Shown here piece by piece: positions 52,945 through 62,287 of a stretch of 64,000 nucleotides of DNA; the stretch's first letter is position 1; the number at the start of each line of letters is the position of its first letter. This DNA comes from FEB-12 sp964503315. GTDB lineage: Bacteria; Zixibacteria; MSB-5A5; GN15; FEB-12. The notes under the pieces were generated by a model. That model did no database searches, was not told where the DNA came from, and saw only the letters and a program-made list of their open reading frames with translations. The position numbers were made by a program, and so were the translations under genes. Where the stretch lies: positions 62,001-126,000 of the forward strand of contig CAZCZL010000005.1 of assembly GCA_964503315.1 (NCBI GenBank), given 5' to 3'.

Positions 52945-53917
52945 GGTGCCACCCGTTTTTCAGAATGTCGCGAAGATGATAGGTGAGGATGATATTGGCT
53001 CCGGCCCGCTGGATCGCGGTCAGGTTTTCCAGAACCATCGTTTTTTCATCCGCAAGTCCAGCCTGCGCCAGCAGCTTAACCATGGTGTACTCACCAGAGA
53101 CGTTATACGCGGCGATCGGCAGTCTGCTCTGCTGTCGGAAATCGGCGATAACGTCGAGATACGCCAACGCAGGCTTGACCATGACGATATCAGCGCCCTC
53201 TTCGTCATCCAGAGACAACTCGCGAAGCGCTTCCGTGCGGTTACGAAAATCCATTTGATACCCTTTACGGTCCCCTTTGCCGGGGGCGGACTTGGCCGCC
53301 TCGCGGAACGGACCGTAATAGGCCGAGGCATATTTGGCCGTGTAGGCCATGATGAGTGTATCTACATATCCATTCCCTTCGAGGATATCGCGGATCGCCA
53401 CCACCCGGCCATCCATCATATCCGAAGGCGCGACGCAGTCGACTCCAGCCTGGGCAAGAGCAAGCGCTATATTGGCGAGCACATCGACAGAAGCGTCATT
53501 GTCGATCTCGCCATTCACCGTCACTCCACAGTGGCCGGTATCAGTGTAGGCACAGAGGCAGACATCGGCGCCGATAAAGAGCGATTCACCGAACTTCTGC
53601 TTCAGCTCTTTGGCCGCGACGATCACCGGATTGGCGTCATCGTGAGCCGTGCAGGCCATGATATCTTTTCTGTCAGTGACGCCGAACAGCATGATCTTAT
53701 TGATGCCGAGCTTCACATCGGCAGTGACTGATTCGACCAGCTTGTCGACCGACTCGCGGTTTATCCCGGGGAGTCCCTTTATCTCTTCGCGGATCGACCT
53801 GCCATCGGTCACAAAATACGGCTGTATCAAGCCGTTGGTCGTGAATGTTCTCTCTGCGACCAGTTCGCGGATGACGGGAGTGCGTCGAAGGCGGCGCGGG
53901 CGATACATCTGCTCCAT
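52937..53917 (-). CDS. hemB: Porphobilinogen synthase (5-aminolevulinate dehydratase)
   Basis: 326 residues. RPRRLRRTPVIREL at the N-terminus is the family hallmark. DVCLCAYTDTGHCG contains the three cysteines of a zinc-dependent active site, and VMVKPALAYLD holds a Schiff-base lysine. An open frame extends to 53977, but the ATG at 53917 shares a base with the hemD stop (TAATG), the usual coupling in this operon. Confidence 0.96.
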   Translation of the reverse strand: MEQMYRPRRLRRTPVIRELVAERTFTTNGLIQPYFVTDGRSIREEIKGLPGINRESVDKLVESVTADVKLGINKIMLFGVTDRKDIMACTAHDDANPVIVAAKELKQKFGESLFIGADVCLCAYTDTGHCGVTVNGEIDNDASVDVLANIALALAQAGVDCVAPSDMMDGRVVAIRDILEGNGYVDTLIMAYTAKYASAYYGPFREAAKSAPGKGDRKGYQMDFRNRTEALRELSLDDEEGADIVMVKPALAYLDVIADFRQQSRLPIAAYNVSGEYTMVKLLAQAGLADEKTMVLENLTAIQRAGANIILTYHLRDILKNGWHHA

Positions 53918-54618
53918 TAGAGATACTCCAGTATGGTGGTGATATCGGCATGCTTCATGGTGATGAAGCCGAACCATCCGTATTGATTCATTTGAGACGC
54001 GGTCGAGCGGCCGATCGCGATCGGACGGGCCACCGGCTTCCCATATTGAGCCGCGTAAGAGTCGACAGTCGAGGGCGCGGTAAAAAGTATGAAATCCTGT
54101 TCGGTCAGACGGGCGACCGATTCGGTTGTCACTGCCTGCGCGACCGTTTCATAACAGCAGACGGCATAGTAGTTCACATTCTTTGCGGCGAAGAGCGAAG
54201 TCGGGTCATAGTTTACCTCGCGTCCGCGCGCGTAAACCAGGGTTTGGCCTTGACGAAGTTCTTTATCTGAGAACTCCTCAAACAAAAGTTGGCCATATGC
54301 ATCGGACGGCATGAAACTGACTCGCAGTCCGTTCTGCGCCAGTGCTGCCGCGGTTTTGAGTCCGACCGCCGCGAATCTGGTAGATGGGGAAAGATGCATC
54401 TCCAGTTCATCCAGCCGGTGCAAAAATGAAGAGACACCGTTGGCGCTGGTGAAGAAGATCCAATCTATCCGATTGATATCAAGCCCACTCGGCCAGTCAA
54501 ACGCCACTTCATGAATGGAGATGAGCGGGAGCGGAACTACTTCGATCCCTTTGGCTGCCGCTTTGAGCGCCAGTTCAGATAACTGGGCCGGTGGACGAGT
54601 GACGGCTAGGCGCGGCAT
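53917..54618 (-). CDS. hemD: Uroporphyrinogen-III synthase
   Basis: 233 residues. This family is poorly conserved; recognition rests on PRLAVTRPPAQLSEL, WIFFTSANGVSSFL, FAAVGLKTAAAL and DFILFTAPSTVDSYAAQYG plus position between hemC and hemB. Closes and inverts ring D of the linear tetrapyrrole. Overlaps hemC by 13 bp. Confidence 0.93.
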   Translation of the reverse strand: MPRLAVTRPPAQLSELALKAAAKGIEVVPLPLISIHEVAFDWPSGLDINRIDWIFFTSANGVSSFLHRLDELEMHLSPSTRFAAVGLKTAAALAQNGLRVSFMPSDAYGQLLFEEFSDKELRQGQTLVYARGREVNYDPTSLFAAKNVNYYAVCCYETVAQAVTTESVARLTEQDFILFTAPSTVDSYAAQYGKPVARPIAIGRSTASQMNQYGWFGFITMKHADITTILEYL

Positions 54619-55526
54619 GTCGGGGCACCCTGCAGGGCATCGTAGGCTCTGCTGATCACATCGTCGACATCTGTCCCGGTAATGTCAGTACGATTCAGTC
54701 CAGTCCATTGATCATTGGCACGTGTGCCGAGCACCGCCTTGAGGCGCATCTGGCCATCGCGAACTTCAGAGAACACACCCAGTGGAAGAGAACAGCCGGA
54801 ATCAAATCTGGCAAGCAGCCCACGCTCCAGATTGGCCTCGAGCATCGCGGCGGATGACCCGAGCTTGCTGATTACGTTTTCGACTGTCAGATCATTGGAG
54901 CGAATCTGTATTCCCAGTATTCCCTGAGCGGGAGCGGGGAGGAATTGCTCCGGATCAAGCTCGATAACATGCAAGTCAGAGAGATCCAATTTCAGCCGGG
55001 TCACACCAGCGGCCGCCAGCAAGATAGCGTCGTATTTTCCGTCACGAAGTTTCTGCACGCGGGTCGGGACATTGCCGCGCAGGTCGTTGATGACCAACGA
55101 CGGATTATGGTGCGCGATCTGCGCTTTGCGCCGAGCCGCAGAAGTCCCAATGACTCCGCCTTTGCGCACCGGCAACAGACCGTCACCTTCGACCGAGCTT
55201 TTTCGGATCAATAGCAGCTCGCGGCGATCCGCGCGATATCCGACCGCGCCAAGCTTCAGGCCCTCAGGCATACTGGTCATCAGATCCTTGAGTGAATGCA
55301 CCGCCAGATCTATTTCGCGAGCGAGGAGGGCATCTTCGAGTTCTTTCGTGAAGAACCCTTTCCCTTCCATCTGCTCGAAGGAAACATTGTCGATCTTGTC
55401 ACCGGCGGTTTTGATGATCTTGATCTCAACCGCGCAGCCATGTTCATTTTCCAGTATGGAGCGAATGAAGTTGGCCTGGTAGAGAGCGAGATCTGATCCG
55501 CGGGAACCAATAATCAAACGGGTCAT
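54606..55526 (-). CDS. hemC: Hydroxymethylbilane synthase (porphobilinogen deaminase)
   Basis: 306 residues. IGSRGSDLALYQANFI at the N-terminus, SLKDLMTSMPEGL, GTSAARRKAQI, and FDSGCSLPLG with the cysteine that anchors the dipyrromethane cofactor. Polymerises four porphobilinogens. Overlaps hemA by 4 bp (ATGA). Confidence 0.96.
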   Translation of the reverse strand: MTRLIIGSRGSDLALYQANFIRSILENEHGCAVEIKIIKTAGDKIDNVSFEQMEGKGFFTKELEDALLAREIDLAVHSLKDLMTSMPEGLKLGAVGYRADRRELLLIRKSSVEGDGLLPVRKGGVIGTSAARRKAQIAHHNPSLVINDLRGNVPTRVQKLRDGKYDAILLAAAGVTRLKLDLSDLHVIELDPEQFLPAPAQGILGIQIRSNDLTVENVISKLGSSAAMLEANLERGLLARFDSGCSLPLGVFSEVRDGQMRLKAVLGTRANDQWTGLNRTDITGTDVDDVISRAYDALQGAPTCRA

Positions 55527-56791
55527 ACTGCTTCCTTCCGAGTCGATGTCAACTCGGTGATGGTCAGTTCGGTCTGGGTCGAAGCGAGACGGTCAGACAG
55601 GATCTTGACCGGCTGGAACGACGAGTGACCGATCAATTTGGTCACCAGCCGCTTGACCGCATCGCGACCGGAATCGTCGAGCGACGCAAGCTTGGTGGTG
55701 AACAAATCATCCAACGCCCGGTTGGCCAGCTCAAGCGACTCCTGGTAGGAGTCATGGAAGATCGGCTTGAGCGTCAATTCGACTCGGTCGGCGAGATAAC
55801 GATTGACCGCATCGCGCACGATCTCGTTCGCTTTGCCGGCCTCGACAAACTTCTGCCGAAGGTTGCCATTGCCGCGAGATTTGAGGTGCGGGATATCGAT
55901 CAGGGTGACGCGGGGATCGGAGGTGAACTCCGCTGAGAAATCACGAGGGACCGCCAGGTCAACACAGACGACCGGCGTGCCGTTATTCGAAAGTCGATCG
56001 AGGAAATTCTTGTCAAAGACCGCTTCGGTGGCCGAGGTAGCGGAGATGATCGCGCTGATCGGACCGGGAGCTTCGACAAACTGGTCGAATGATACCGCCT
56101 GTCCGCCGAACTCCTCGGCCAAAGCCTCGGCTTTCGCCACCGTTCGATTCACAAAGAGAAGGCGGCTGACCGCATGCTCGGTCAAGTACTTGGCGATCTT
56201 TTGCGTCATTGGCCCGGCGCCGACAATCGCTACCAGCGGCGTGTCGATTTCAGTCAGGCGCTCCTGCAATTCGGAGGCGGCGAGCGAAGCCATCGAGAGA
56301 GCGCCCACGCCAAGATTGGTCTCGCGTTTCACCTTCTTGGCGACCACTAGGGCTTCATTGATAAGGCTAGACGTGATCGTCCCGGCAATTCCGTACTCAA
56401 GCGCATCCTGATGCGCCTGCTTGAGCTGGCCGGTAATCTGCGTTTCACCGACGACGAGCGATTCAAGGGATGCCGCCGTGCGGAACAAATGAAGGATCGC
56501 TTCACGACCGGTGAAATGATAGAAATCGTTCGGGAAAAAGCTGATCGCCCGCTGTGAGCGGAAGAAGAAGTCAATCAGCCTGTGCAACAACTTGCCGGGG
56601 GCGACTTTTCTGGAAGAAGCATACAGGAACTCCACCCTATTGCAGGTGGCGAGATAAACCAGTTCATCGACACCCAGTACCTGCTTCAGACGCGCGACTT
56701 CGGTTGGACGAACCTGACGGTCAATAGTCAGGCGCTCCAACAGCGGCATGTTCTGCTGCCAGATCGAGGTTCCGATGATTCCAAAGTTCAT
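55523..56791 (-). CDS. hemA: Glutamyl-tRNA reductase
   Basis: 422 residues. The catalytic Cys50 sits in LATCNRVEFLY; VVGETQITGQLKQA and VGAGPMTQKIAKYL (NADPH-binding) follow, and a dimerisation helix domain ends the protein. First committed step of the C5 heme route and the usual control point. First gene of the nine-gene operon, so a promoter upstream would set expression of the whole pathway. Confidence 0.97.
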   Translation of the reverse strand: MNFGIIGTSIWQQNMPLLERLTIDRQVRPTEVARLKQVLGVDELVYLATCNRVEFLYASSRKVAPGKLLHRLIDFFFRSQRAISFFPNDFYHFTGREAILHLFRTAASLESLVVGETQITGQLKQAHQDALEYGIAGTITSSLINEALVVAKKVKRETNLGVGALSMASLAASELQERLTEIDTPLVAIVGAGPMTQKIAKYLTEHAVSRLLFVNRTVAKAEALAEEFGGQAVSFDQFVEAPGPISAIISATSATEAVFDKNFLDRLSNNGTPVVCVDLAVPRDFSAEFTSDPRVTLIDIPHLKSRGNGNLRQKFVEAGKANEIVRDAVNRYLADRVELTLKPIFHDSYQESLELANRALDDLFTTKLASLDDSGRDAVKRLVTKLIGHSSFQPVKILSDRLASTQTELTITELTSTRKEAV

Positions 56792-56839
56792 ATCTATTCT
56801 CTGCCTCAGCCTTATTGTCGTCGTTCGTTGAGACCAGAT

Positions 56840-56867
56840 ATAATAGAATATCTATCCGGATTGTCAT
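56840..56867 (-). promoter_or_regulatory. Putative promoter of the heme operon
   Basis: Minus-strand ATGACA (56867-56862), 16 bases, TATTAT (56845-56840), with a leader of about 45 bases to the hemA ATG. A GACAATC direct repeat overlaps the -35 region. Confidence 0.5.
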
Positions 56868-57355
56868 TTGATTGTCATCTTTGTGAAAAGCAGAACAAAA
56901 AAGCGGATTTTATTGTCGATTCTATACTGCACGGTATGTGATTTTTATGTCGTTGTAGTCAAATATTTTAGGGTAATGCAAGTCGGTTTCCGTCAGGTAG
57001 TCTTTAGCTTCATCGAGAGGCAAAACAAATACTAAGATTGGTATATTTATTCGAATTTGGTCTCGGCCGACCCCCGGGCGAAACCCTCCTCTTGTCGTGC
57101 TTACTCTATGTTTTCGAATAGGTTATGACAGTCCAAGTGTCGTGCTATTGCCCTCATTAATAGGACAGGTTCAGAAGAGCTGATTTATGGCGTGGCATCC
57201 GGTTTTCTGTCACGCTATTCATGCCTAGTCGAGTACAGATTGATTCCTCGCAAACTCCCAGTGCAAATGGCCTTTCCGACCAGATCGAGCAGATAATAGC
57301 CCGAATGGTCTGCCTTCGGCAGAATCATGTTTGCAGATCACTCCCGTCGCATTAC

Positions 57356-57375
57356 TTTATCCGAATATGGATAAA
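57356..57375. promoter_or_regulatory. Palindrome upstream of the OPT transporter gene
   Basis: TTTATCC-GAATAT-GGATAAA, perfect 7-bp arms, ending 48 bases before the start codon at 57423. Position and symmetry suggest an operator; no regulator is assigned. Confidence 0.45.
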
Positions 57376-57422
57376 ACAGCCCCCGCTCGGCAGTAGCCGA
57401 CTACCCGCAAGGAGAGATCGCT

Positions 57423-59366
57423 ATGGCGAAGGATCAACCGACAGTTGTCAGTGCAGATACCAAAGCCTCACAGGACGCCTACGAAAACTACGAACTTCCG
57501 ATCGAAGGCTTTAAGGGAACCCCCGAAGAGATCGAGAGGCAATGGTATGAGAGGTGTTATGTCGGCCGGGGGGACACCGTCAAGCAACTCACCTGGCGCG
57601 CGATCATCATGGGATGGGTGCTCGGGTCGGTACTTTCGCTGACGAACATCTATATTGGACTGAAAGCGGGATGGGGATTTGGTGTTGCCATCACTGCATG
57701 TATTCTCTCTTACGCGATCTGGACCGGTTTTTATAAACTGCGTCTGGCAAAAACGCAGATGACGATCCTTGAGAACAACTGCATGCAATCATGCGCCAGC
57801 GCGGCAGGCTACTCGACCGGTGGAACACTGGTCTCGGCATTCGCCGCCTATATCATGCTGAACGCGGAGTCGTTACCGTTCAGTCTGATGCTCGCATGGG
57901 TGTTCTTCATCGCCGTGCTTGGTGTGACGATGGCGGTGCCGATGAAGCGTCAGATGATCAATATGGAACAGCTCCGGTTCCCCAGCGGTATCGCGGCGGC
58001 AGAGACTCTTCGCGCGCTGCATGCCAAAGGTCAGAAAGGGATGCGCGCCGCGCGCGCCCTCTCCATCTGGGGACTTCTGGCGGCCCTGAGCGCATTTCTG
58101 TCTGATGGACTTCGCCTTATCAGCTCCAGCCTGGAATCATTCCAGATCTCAACGCTGGTTGGAAGATTCAACGCTTGGGTGATCCCCGAGGCATGGATCG
58201 GCCGCACCGTCACATTTGTCTGGGACCCAGTCTTCATCGCCGCCGGCATGTTTGTCGGTATGCGCGTCGCCCTTAGTATGCTTTTTGGCTCGATTCTCTG
58301 TTGGATGATCTTCATCCCGCTCGTGCAGGCGAATGTCGCCGAAGCGAGCCAGCTTTCCGGGTTCCGTTCGCTTGTACAATGGTCACTCTGGGGCGGGACA
58401 GCATGTATGGTGACCTCCGGTATTCTTTCGGTTCTCTTCCAGTGGAAAGCCGCGGTGCGAGCCTTCAAGGGTCTTGGCGCCATGTTCTTCAAGAAATCCG
58501 GCGGCAAGCAGGATGACATTGAAGCTATCGAGACACCGAGTTCATGGTTCCTTTTCGGCCAGATAGTTTCGTTGATAGCTCTGGCGATCCTCGGTCATAT
58601 GACATTTGGGATGCCCTACTGGCAGAGCGCGATCGCGGTTGTCCTCAGCTTCGCGCTGGCGCTTGTCGCCTGCCGTGTGACCGGTGAAACAGACACCACG
58701 CCGGTCGGGGCGATGGGGAAAATCACGCAGTTGACGTTCGGCGTACTCTCGCCGGGAAATATGAATGTCAACCTGATGACCGCGAATATCACCGCCGGCG
58801 CGGCGACCTCATCGGCCGACCTTTTGACTGATCTCAAGTCGGGGTATCTTCTCGGCGCTCATCCGCGGAAGCAGTTCATCGCGCAGTTCTCCGGCATTTT
58901 TGTCGGGACACTGGTAACGGTCTTCGCCTTCCGTATTCTGGTACCGAATGCTTCCGTTCTGGGAACAGATCAATTCCCGGCGCCCGCCGCGCAGACCTGG
59001 AAAGGCGTCGCTGAGGCGATGGCGTTGGGGCTGAGCAATATGCATCCCGTGAAGATCTGGTCGATCGCCATCGGTGGTCTCGTCGGTATTCTGTTGCCGA
59101 TCCTCTCAAAGGTCTTCCCCAAAACCAAATGGATCCCGTCGGCCGCCGGTATCGGTCTGGCCTGGGTTTTCCAGTGGTTCTACGGCTTGCTATTTTTCCT
59201 TGGCGCCGTTATCGCCTGGTTGTGGGACAAAAAGAATGCCAAGCAGTGTGAAGAGTATCTTTTCCCGGTCGCGTCAGGTATTGTCGCCGGTGGCGCGCTG
59301 ATGGGTGTTATCCTGGTCTTCTGGGAATCAGGGGCGGAGATCATCAAGCAGTTCTTCGCGAACTAA
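57423..59366 (+). CDS. OPT-family transporter
   Basis: 647 residues with about 14-16 transmembrane segments. Family features: GSVLSLTNIYIGLKAGWGFG at the first helices, ENNCMQSCASAAGYSTGG, PMKRQMINMEQLRFPSGIAAAETL, and the mid-protein SPGNMNVNLMTANITAGAATSSADLLTDLKSGYLLGA. The OPT family takes up oligopeptides or metal chelates by proton coupling; bacterial substrates are mostly undefined. AAGGAGAG lies 8 bases before the ATG. Single-gene unit ending in a hairpin terminator. Confidence 0.92.
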   Translation: MAKDQPTVVSADTKASQDAYENYELPIEGFKGTPEEIERQWYERCYVGRGDTVKQLTWRAIIMGWVLGSVLSLTNIYIGLKAGWGFGVAITACILSYAIWTGFYKLRLAKTQMTILENNCMQSCASAAGYSTGGTLVSAFAAYIMLNAESLPFSLMLAWVFFIAVLGVTMAVPMKRQMINMEQLRFPSGIAAAETLRALHAKGQKGMRAARALSIWGLLAALSAFLSDGLRLISSSLESFQISTLVGRFNAWVIPEAWIGRTVTFVWDPVFIAAGMFVGMRVALSMLFGSILCWMIFIPLVQANVAEASQLSGFRSLVQWSLWGGTACMVTSGILSVLFQWKAAVRAFKGLGAMFFKKSGGKQDDIEAIETPSSWFLFGQIVSLIALAILGHMTFGMPYWQSAIAVVLSFALALVACRVTGETDTTPVGAMGKITQLTFGVLSPGNMNVNLMTANITAGAATSSADLLTDLKSGYLLGAHPRKQFIAQFSGIFVGTLVTVFAFRILVPNASVLGTDQFPAPAAQTWKGVAEAMALGLSNMHPVKIWSIAIGGLVGILLPILSKVFPKTKWIPSAAGIGLAWVFQWFYGLLFFLGAVIAWLWDKKNAKQCEEYLFPVASGIVAGGALMGVILVFWESGAEIIKQFFAN

Positions 59367-59392
59367 CAATCGACTTAGGTTGATGACAAAGC

Positions 59393-59421
59393 AAAGGGCG
59401 GTTCTTCTGAACCGCCCTTTT
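59393..59421. terminator. Hairpin terminator between the OPT gene and the small membrane protein gene
   Basis: AAAGGGCGGTTC-TTCT-GAACCGCCCTTT, a perfect 12-bp stem, starting 26 bases after the OPT stop. The T run is short, so efficiency is uncertain. It also follows the minus-strand small gene. Confidence 0.75.
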
Positions 59422-59440
59422 GCGTGCATACAGCGAATCA

Positions 59441-59563
59441 CTACTTGAAATAGATCACGGCGACGATCGCCGCCGCCAGGATGAGGACTGCGATCACAAG
59501 ATTGACGATCGTTCCCGAACGCTTTTTCGGAGGCTGCTCAAAATGATGCCGGACTATCGACAT
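59441..59563 (-). CDS. Small 40-residue single-pass membrane protein
   Basis: Translating the minus strand from ATG 59563 gives a basic, polar N-terminus (HHFEQPPKKRSG) followed by one hydrophobic helix (IVNLVIAVLILAAAIVAVIY) and a C-terminal FK. AGAGGGG lies about 6 bases upstream of the ATG. It is followed by the shared hairpin terminator. Positive charges before the helix predict an N-in orientation. No family recognised; it falls below normal length cut-offs. Confidence 0.65.
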   Translation of the reverse strand: MSIVRHHFEQPPKKRSGTIVNLVIAVLILAAAIVAVIYFK

Positions 59564-59714
59564 ACCGATCCCCTCTGAATGAGAAGTGCATATTATTGGC
59601 GAGATTGTTTACGGTCGGCCCGGCGGCGAGTGAGGGGCCAACCTGACTAATCTGCTATGGCGTCTATGGTCCTGGCAACAAAAAATCGATGGTTGCCATT
59701 CGTCGGCCACCGCG

Positions 59715-62096
59715 TCATTCTACCGGCATGGACCGGCTTATCAAGTCTCGGTCCAGACTCACCAGAAAAGCGAGCAGATATGAAAGCGCGCCGAACAACA
59801 CCGCCACGCTGAATCCATAGTTGATCGCAATCAGCACCGCCAGCACGGATCCGAGCACCGAGGCCGCGCCGTTTACCGCGAATCCCCAGTCGACCAACGA
59901 GCCTACCCGAATCGCACCCTTCGGGAACGGCATCCCCATGAAAAAACCCAGCGGGGCGATCAGGATCACCGCTAACGCAATGCGCATCGCCAAAGGCCAT
60001 CCGCCCGCGGCGCCGATGAGATACCGGAAGACAAGTGCATCCAGCAGCAACCAGCCGAGAATCACGGCGAAGATCTGCTTGTTGCTGAATTGTCTCGCGA
60101 ACCGGCTGCCGATGCCGGATGCGACCAGCAGGGTCAGCAACACCGTTATTATGCTATGCAGTGACGCGCCTATCAGCAGCGCGTACTTTTGGATCAGCAC
60201 AACTTCCACCACCATGAAACCGACGCCGATGGCAAAAAAGTAGAGCCAGGGGCGTGCAGTCAGTTTCTCGCCCTGCGTAAAATAAGGAAGCAAATTGATG
60301 GGGAGCACAATGATCACTACCACCGCCAGAATTATGAGCAACGTTACTTTGGAAAGCGGGAATCCGGAGAACTCGGCATAGTTGGTGACCTTCTGCATGC
60401 TTTCCTTGGTGAGGTTCCGCCAGAGCCCAAGTTGGGCCACAAACGGTCGGTTATCGGAGACGGGGGAGAGGTCGATCTTCGCGGAGTCCGCCAACTTCCG
60501 CCAGCCTTCGGTGACAATACGAGCGATCTGATTGTTGGCCAGCGAGTCATTGGCAGGAGGATAGAGCAAGTGAATCTGGTCAAAACGTTCTGGTGTCAAC
60601 GGCCCCAGCGCATAGTAGCGGAGAGAATCTGTCAGCGGACGTTTTGACATCAAGAGTATTTTCCGTCGCATTTTCGGCAGATCGTACACGGCGATATGCC
60701 GCGACGGGTCGCCGATGCCGCTTGCTCCGCCGAGCGCGCCCCTGTTTTCCAGCGCCGCCAATGCTTCAGATACCAGTCGCGGTGTGTAGACTTGATGTTC
60801 CATCATCAGGAAACCGCTGTCCGAAAGGGCATCCCAGTAATCCTCAAACGCCTCGGTCGTGAAGAGATAATTCTCCGCCAGCGCAAACGCCCCTGAAGCC
60901 AGTGCCGCCCAACTGTTCGAACTGAGTGAGTAGATGACATCAAACTTGTTTTCGAATCGACGTACATACGAGCGGGCATCCTCGGTCACCACCCTCACGC
61001 GTGGATCTTTGTAGAGATGACCGGTGAACTCAGCTACGGAAAGCATCCGAGTGGTGTCATAGATAGCTTTCGCGGAATCAACCTGCGCGCTGGTCCAACT
61101 GCTTTCCGGAACGAAGGGAGCCTTATGGTAGCCGGTCGTGTCGTCGTGCAACATCATCCAGTTGATATGCGGATTGACCTCCACCGCGTGCACTTCGGTC
61201 GCCCCTTCTACCAGCGCCTGCAGCACATCCCCTCCACCTCCGGCGCCGAGCGAGAGGAACCTGCATGAGTCAAACCGCTGTATCAGATAAGAAACATCGA
61301 TCCCCCATTCGACCGAATCAGGATTGATATCTTCCCACTTGCCGTCAAAGCGGTGCACCGGTGAGTTGGCGACATTATCGATGTTCAGTCCTCGATACTC
61401 CGGCCCGAACTCATACAGTTTTAATTTGGAGGTAGCATCCCAGTGCGTGTAGATGATCGGCGCGGGTTCTTTTCGTACAGCCGTTAACCGTTCCTCACTT
61501 CCGGGAGCCACCAACAAAACCGCTATCGCCACCGCGACCGGAACTGTTCTCATCCACCCATTCGCCAACAGGAACGAAGCAACGAGAATCGGCAACGCGA
61601 CCAGTGCCGAGGCTACTGGCGTACCGAAGAGATTCATCCCCCAAAGCGCGACAAGTAGTCCAAGCCCTGCGCCCAGCAGGTCGGCCATGTAAAGATTTGG
61701 CATCTCGACCGAACGCCGCTTGAAGATCATCGCCAGCGACATTCCACCAAAGAAAAAGGCTGACATTAGAATCAGGACTGTGAGCATCAGTTTTCCCACC
61801 ATCCCCCAACTCGAAAACAACGCCGAGAAGTCTAGTCCCAACCTAAAAACTACTATTGGTCCGATCAGGGCGCAGAGCCCGGAGAGCGCCAAATAGACGC
61901 TAATCATGAAATCACGGTCAGCAGATTTGCAGAGCCGAAGCATCAGCGCCCCCATCCCCAGCCCAAGGATGGCCAGCGAAAGGACAAGGAAGGCAAAGGT
62001 ATAGAAGAATTCGGCGGAGAAAATGCGTGTCCAGGTCAGTTCAAGGGGGAGAAGGGTGAGGGAGATAAGTCCGATCGAGATCAAAATTCGGGTCAT
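59715..62096 (-). CDS. Membrane protein with spermidine-synthase-like (SAM-binding) domain
   Basis: 793 residues: about seven N-terminal transmembrane helices (from MTRILISIGLISLTLLPLEL), a soluble methyltransferase-fold domain with the binding motif FLSLGAGGGGDVLQALVEGA and HAVEVNPHINWMM, then about seven C-terminal helices. This membrane-soluble-membrane plan is found in putative spermidine-synthase fusion proteins. Key polyamine-synthase residues are not securely conserved, so polyamine synthesis is not claimed. The ATG at 62096 has GGAG 5 bases upstream; the frame extends to 62186 but lacks a site there. Confidence 0.82.
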   Translation of the reverse strand: MTRILISIGLISLTLLPLELTWTRIFSAEFFYTFAFLVLSLAILGLGMGALMLRLCKSADRDFMISVYLALSGLCALIGPIVVFRLGLDFSALFSSWGMVGKLMLTVLILMSAFFFGGMSLAMIFKRRSVEMPNLYMADLLGAGLGLLVALWGMNLFGTPVASALVALPILVASFLLANGWMRTVPVAVAIAVLLVAPGSEERLTAVRKEPAPIIYTHWDATSKLKLYEFGPEYRGLNIDNVANSPVHRFDGKWEDINPDSVEWGIDVSYLIQRFDSCRFLSLGAGGGGDVLQALVEGATEVHAVEVNPHINWMMLHDDTTGYHKAPFVPESSWTSAQVDSAKAIYDTTRMLSVAEFTGHLYKDPRVRVVTEDARSYVRRFENKFDVIYSLSSNSWAALASGAFALAENYLFTTEAFEDYWDALSDSGFLMMEHQVYTPRLVSEALAALENRGALGGASGIGDPSRHIAVYDLPKMRRKILLMSKRPLTDSLRYYALGPLTPERFDQIHLLYPPANDSLANNQIARIVTEGWRKLADSAKIDLSPVSDNRPFVAQLGLWRNLTKESMQKVTNYAEFSGFPLSKVTLLIILAVVVIIVLPINLLPYFTQGEKLTARPWLYFFAIGVGFMVVEVVLIQKYALLIGASLHSIITVLLTLLVASGIGSRFARQFSNKQIFAVILGWLLLDALVFRYLIGAAGGWPLAMRIALAVILIAPLGFFMGMPFPKGAIRVGSLVDWGFAVNGAASVLGSVLAVLIAINYGFSVAVLFGALSYLLAFLVSLDRDLISRSMPVE

Positions 62097-62287
62097 GGTC
62101 ACTCCGGTTGTCCTGCGGGTTGCGTACCCGGGCCTCCTGTTAAGTACGTGCTGGATAATCGAAATGTTGTGGAGAAAATCATCCAATTTATCTACCTGAA
62201 AAATCGGTTGCCTGACCAGTCCGTCGGTATGAGATTACTGTCACATCGGGCCGACCCAGCAACCTTTTCATCTTCGAGGATGACACC

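Larger units (their letters stand above)
56792..57422. other. Long divergent intergenic region between hemA and the OPT transporter
   Basis: 631 bases with AT-rich stretches near hemA. I can support a hemA promoter, a degenerate Rex-like site at 56881-56898 and a 7-bp-arm palindrome before the OPT gene. Short frames exist on both strands but none has a convincing start. No tRNA or known riboswitch recognised, although the size would allow a structured leader RNA. Confidence 0.45.

Noticed and set aside
56942..57350. Possible tRNA, tmRNA or cobalamin riboswitch in the hemA-OPT intergenic region
   Set aside because: GC-rich patch at about 57066-57090 lacks a cloverleaf or B12-box; no paired arms of suitable size found.
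57221..57514. Plus-strand frame of 97 codons upstream of the OPT gene
   Set aside because: Overlaps the OPT start in a different frame, and the OPT ribosome binding site and N-terminus are clear.
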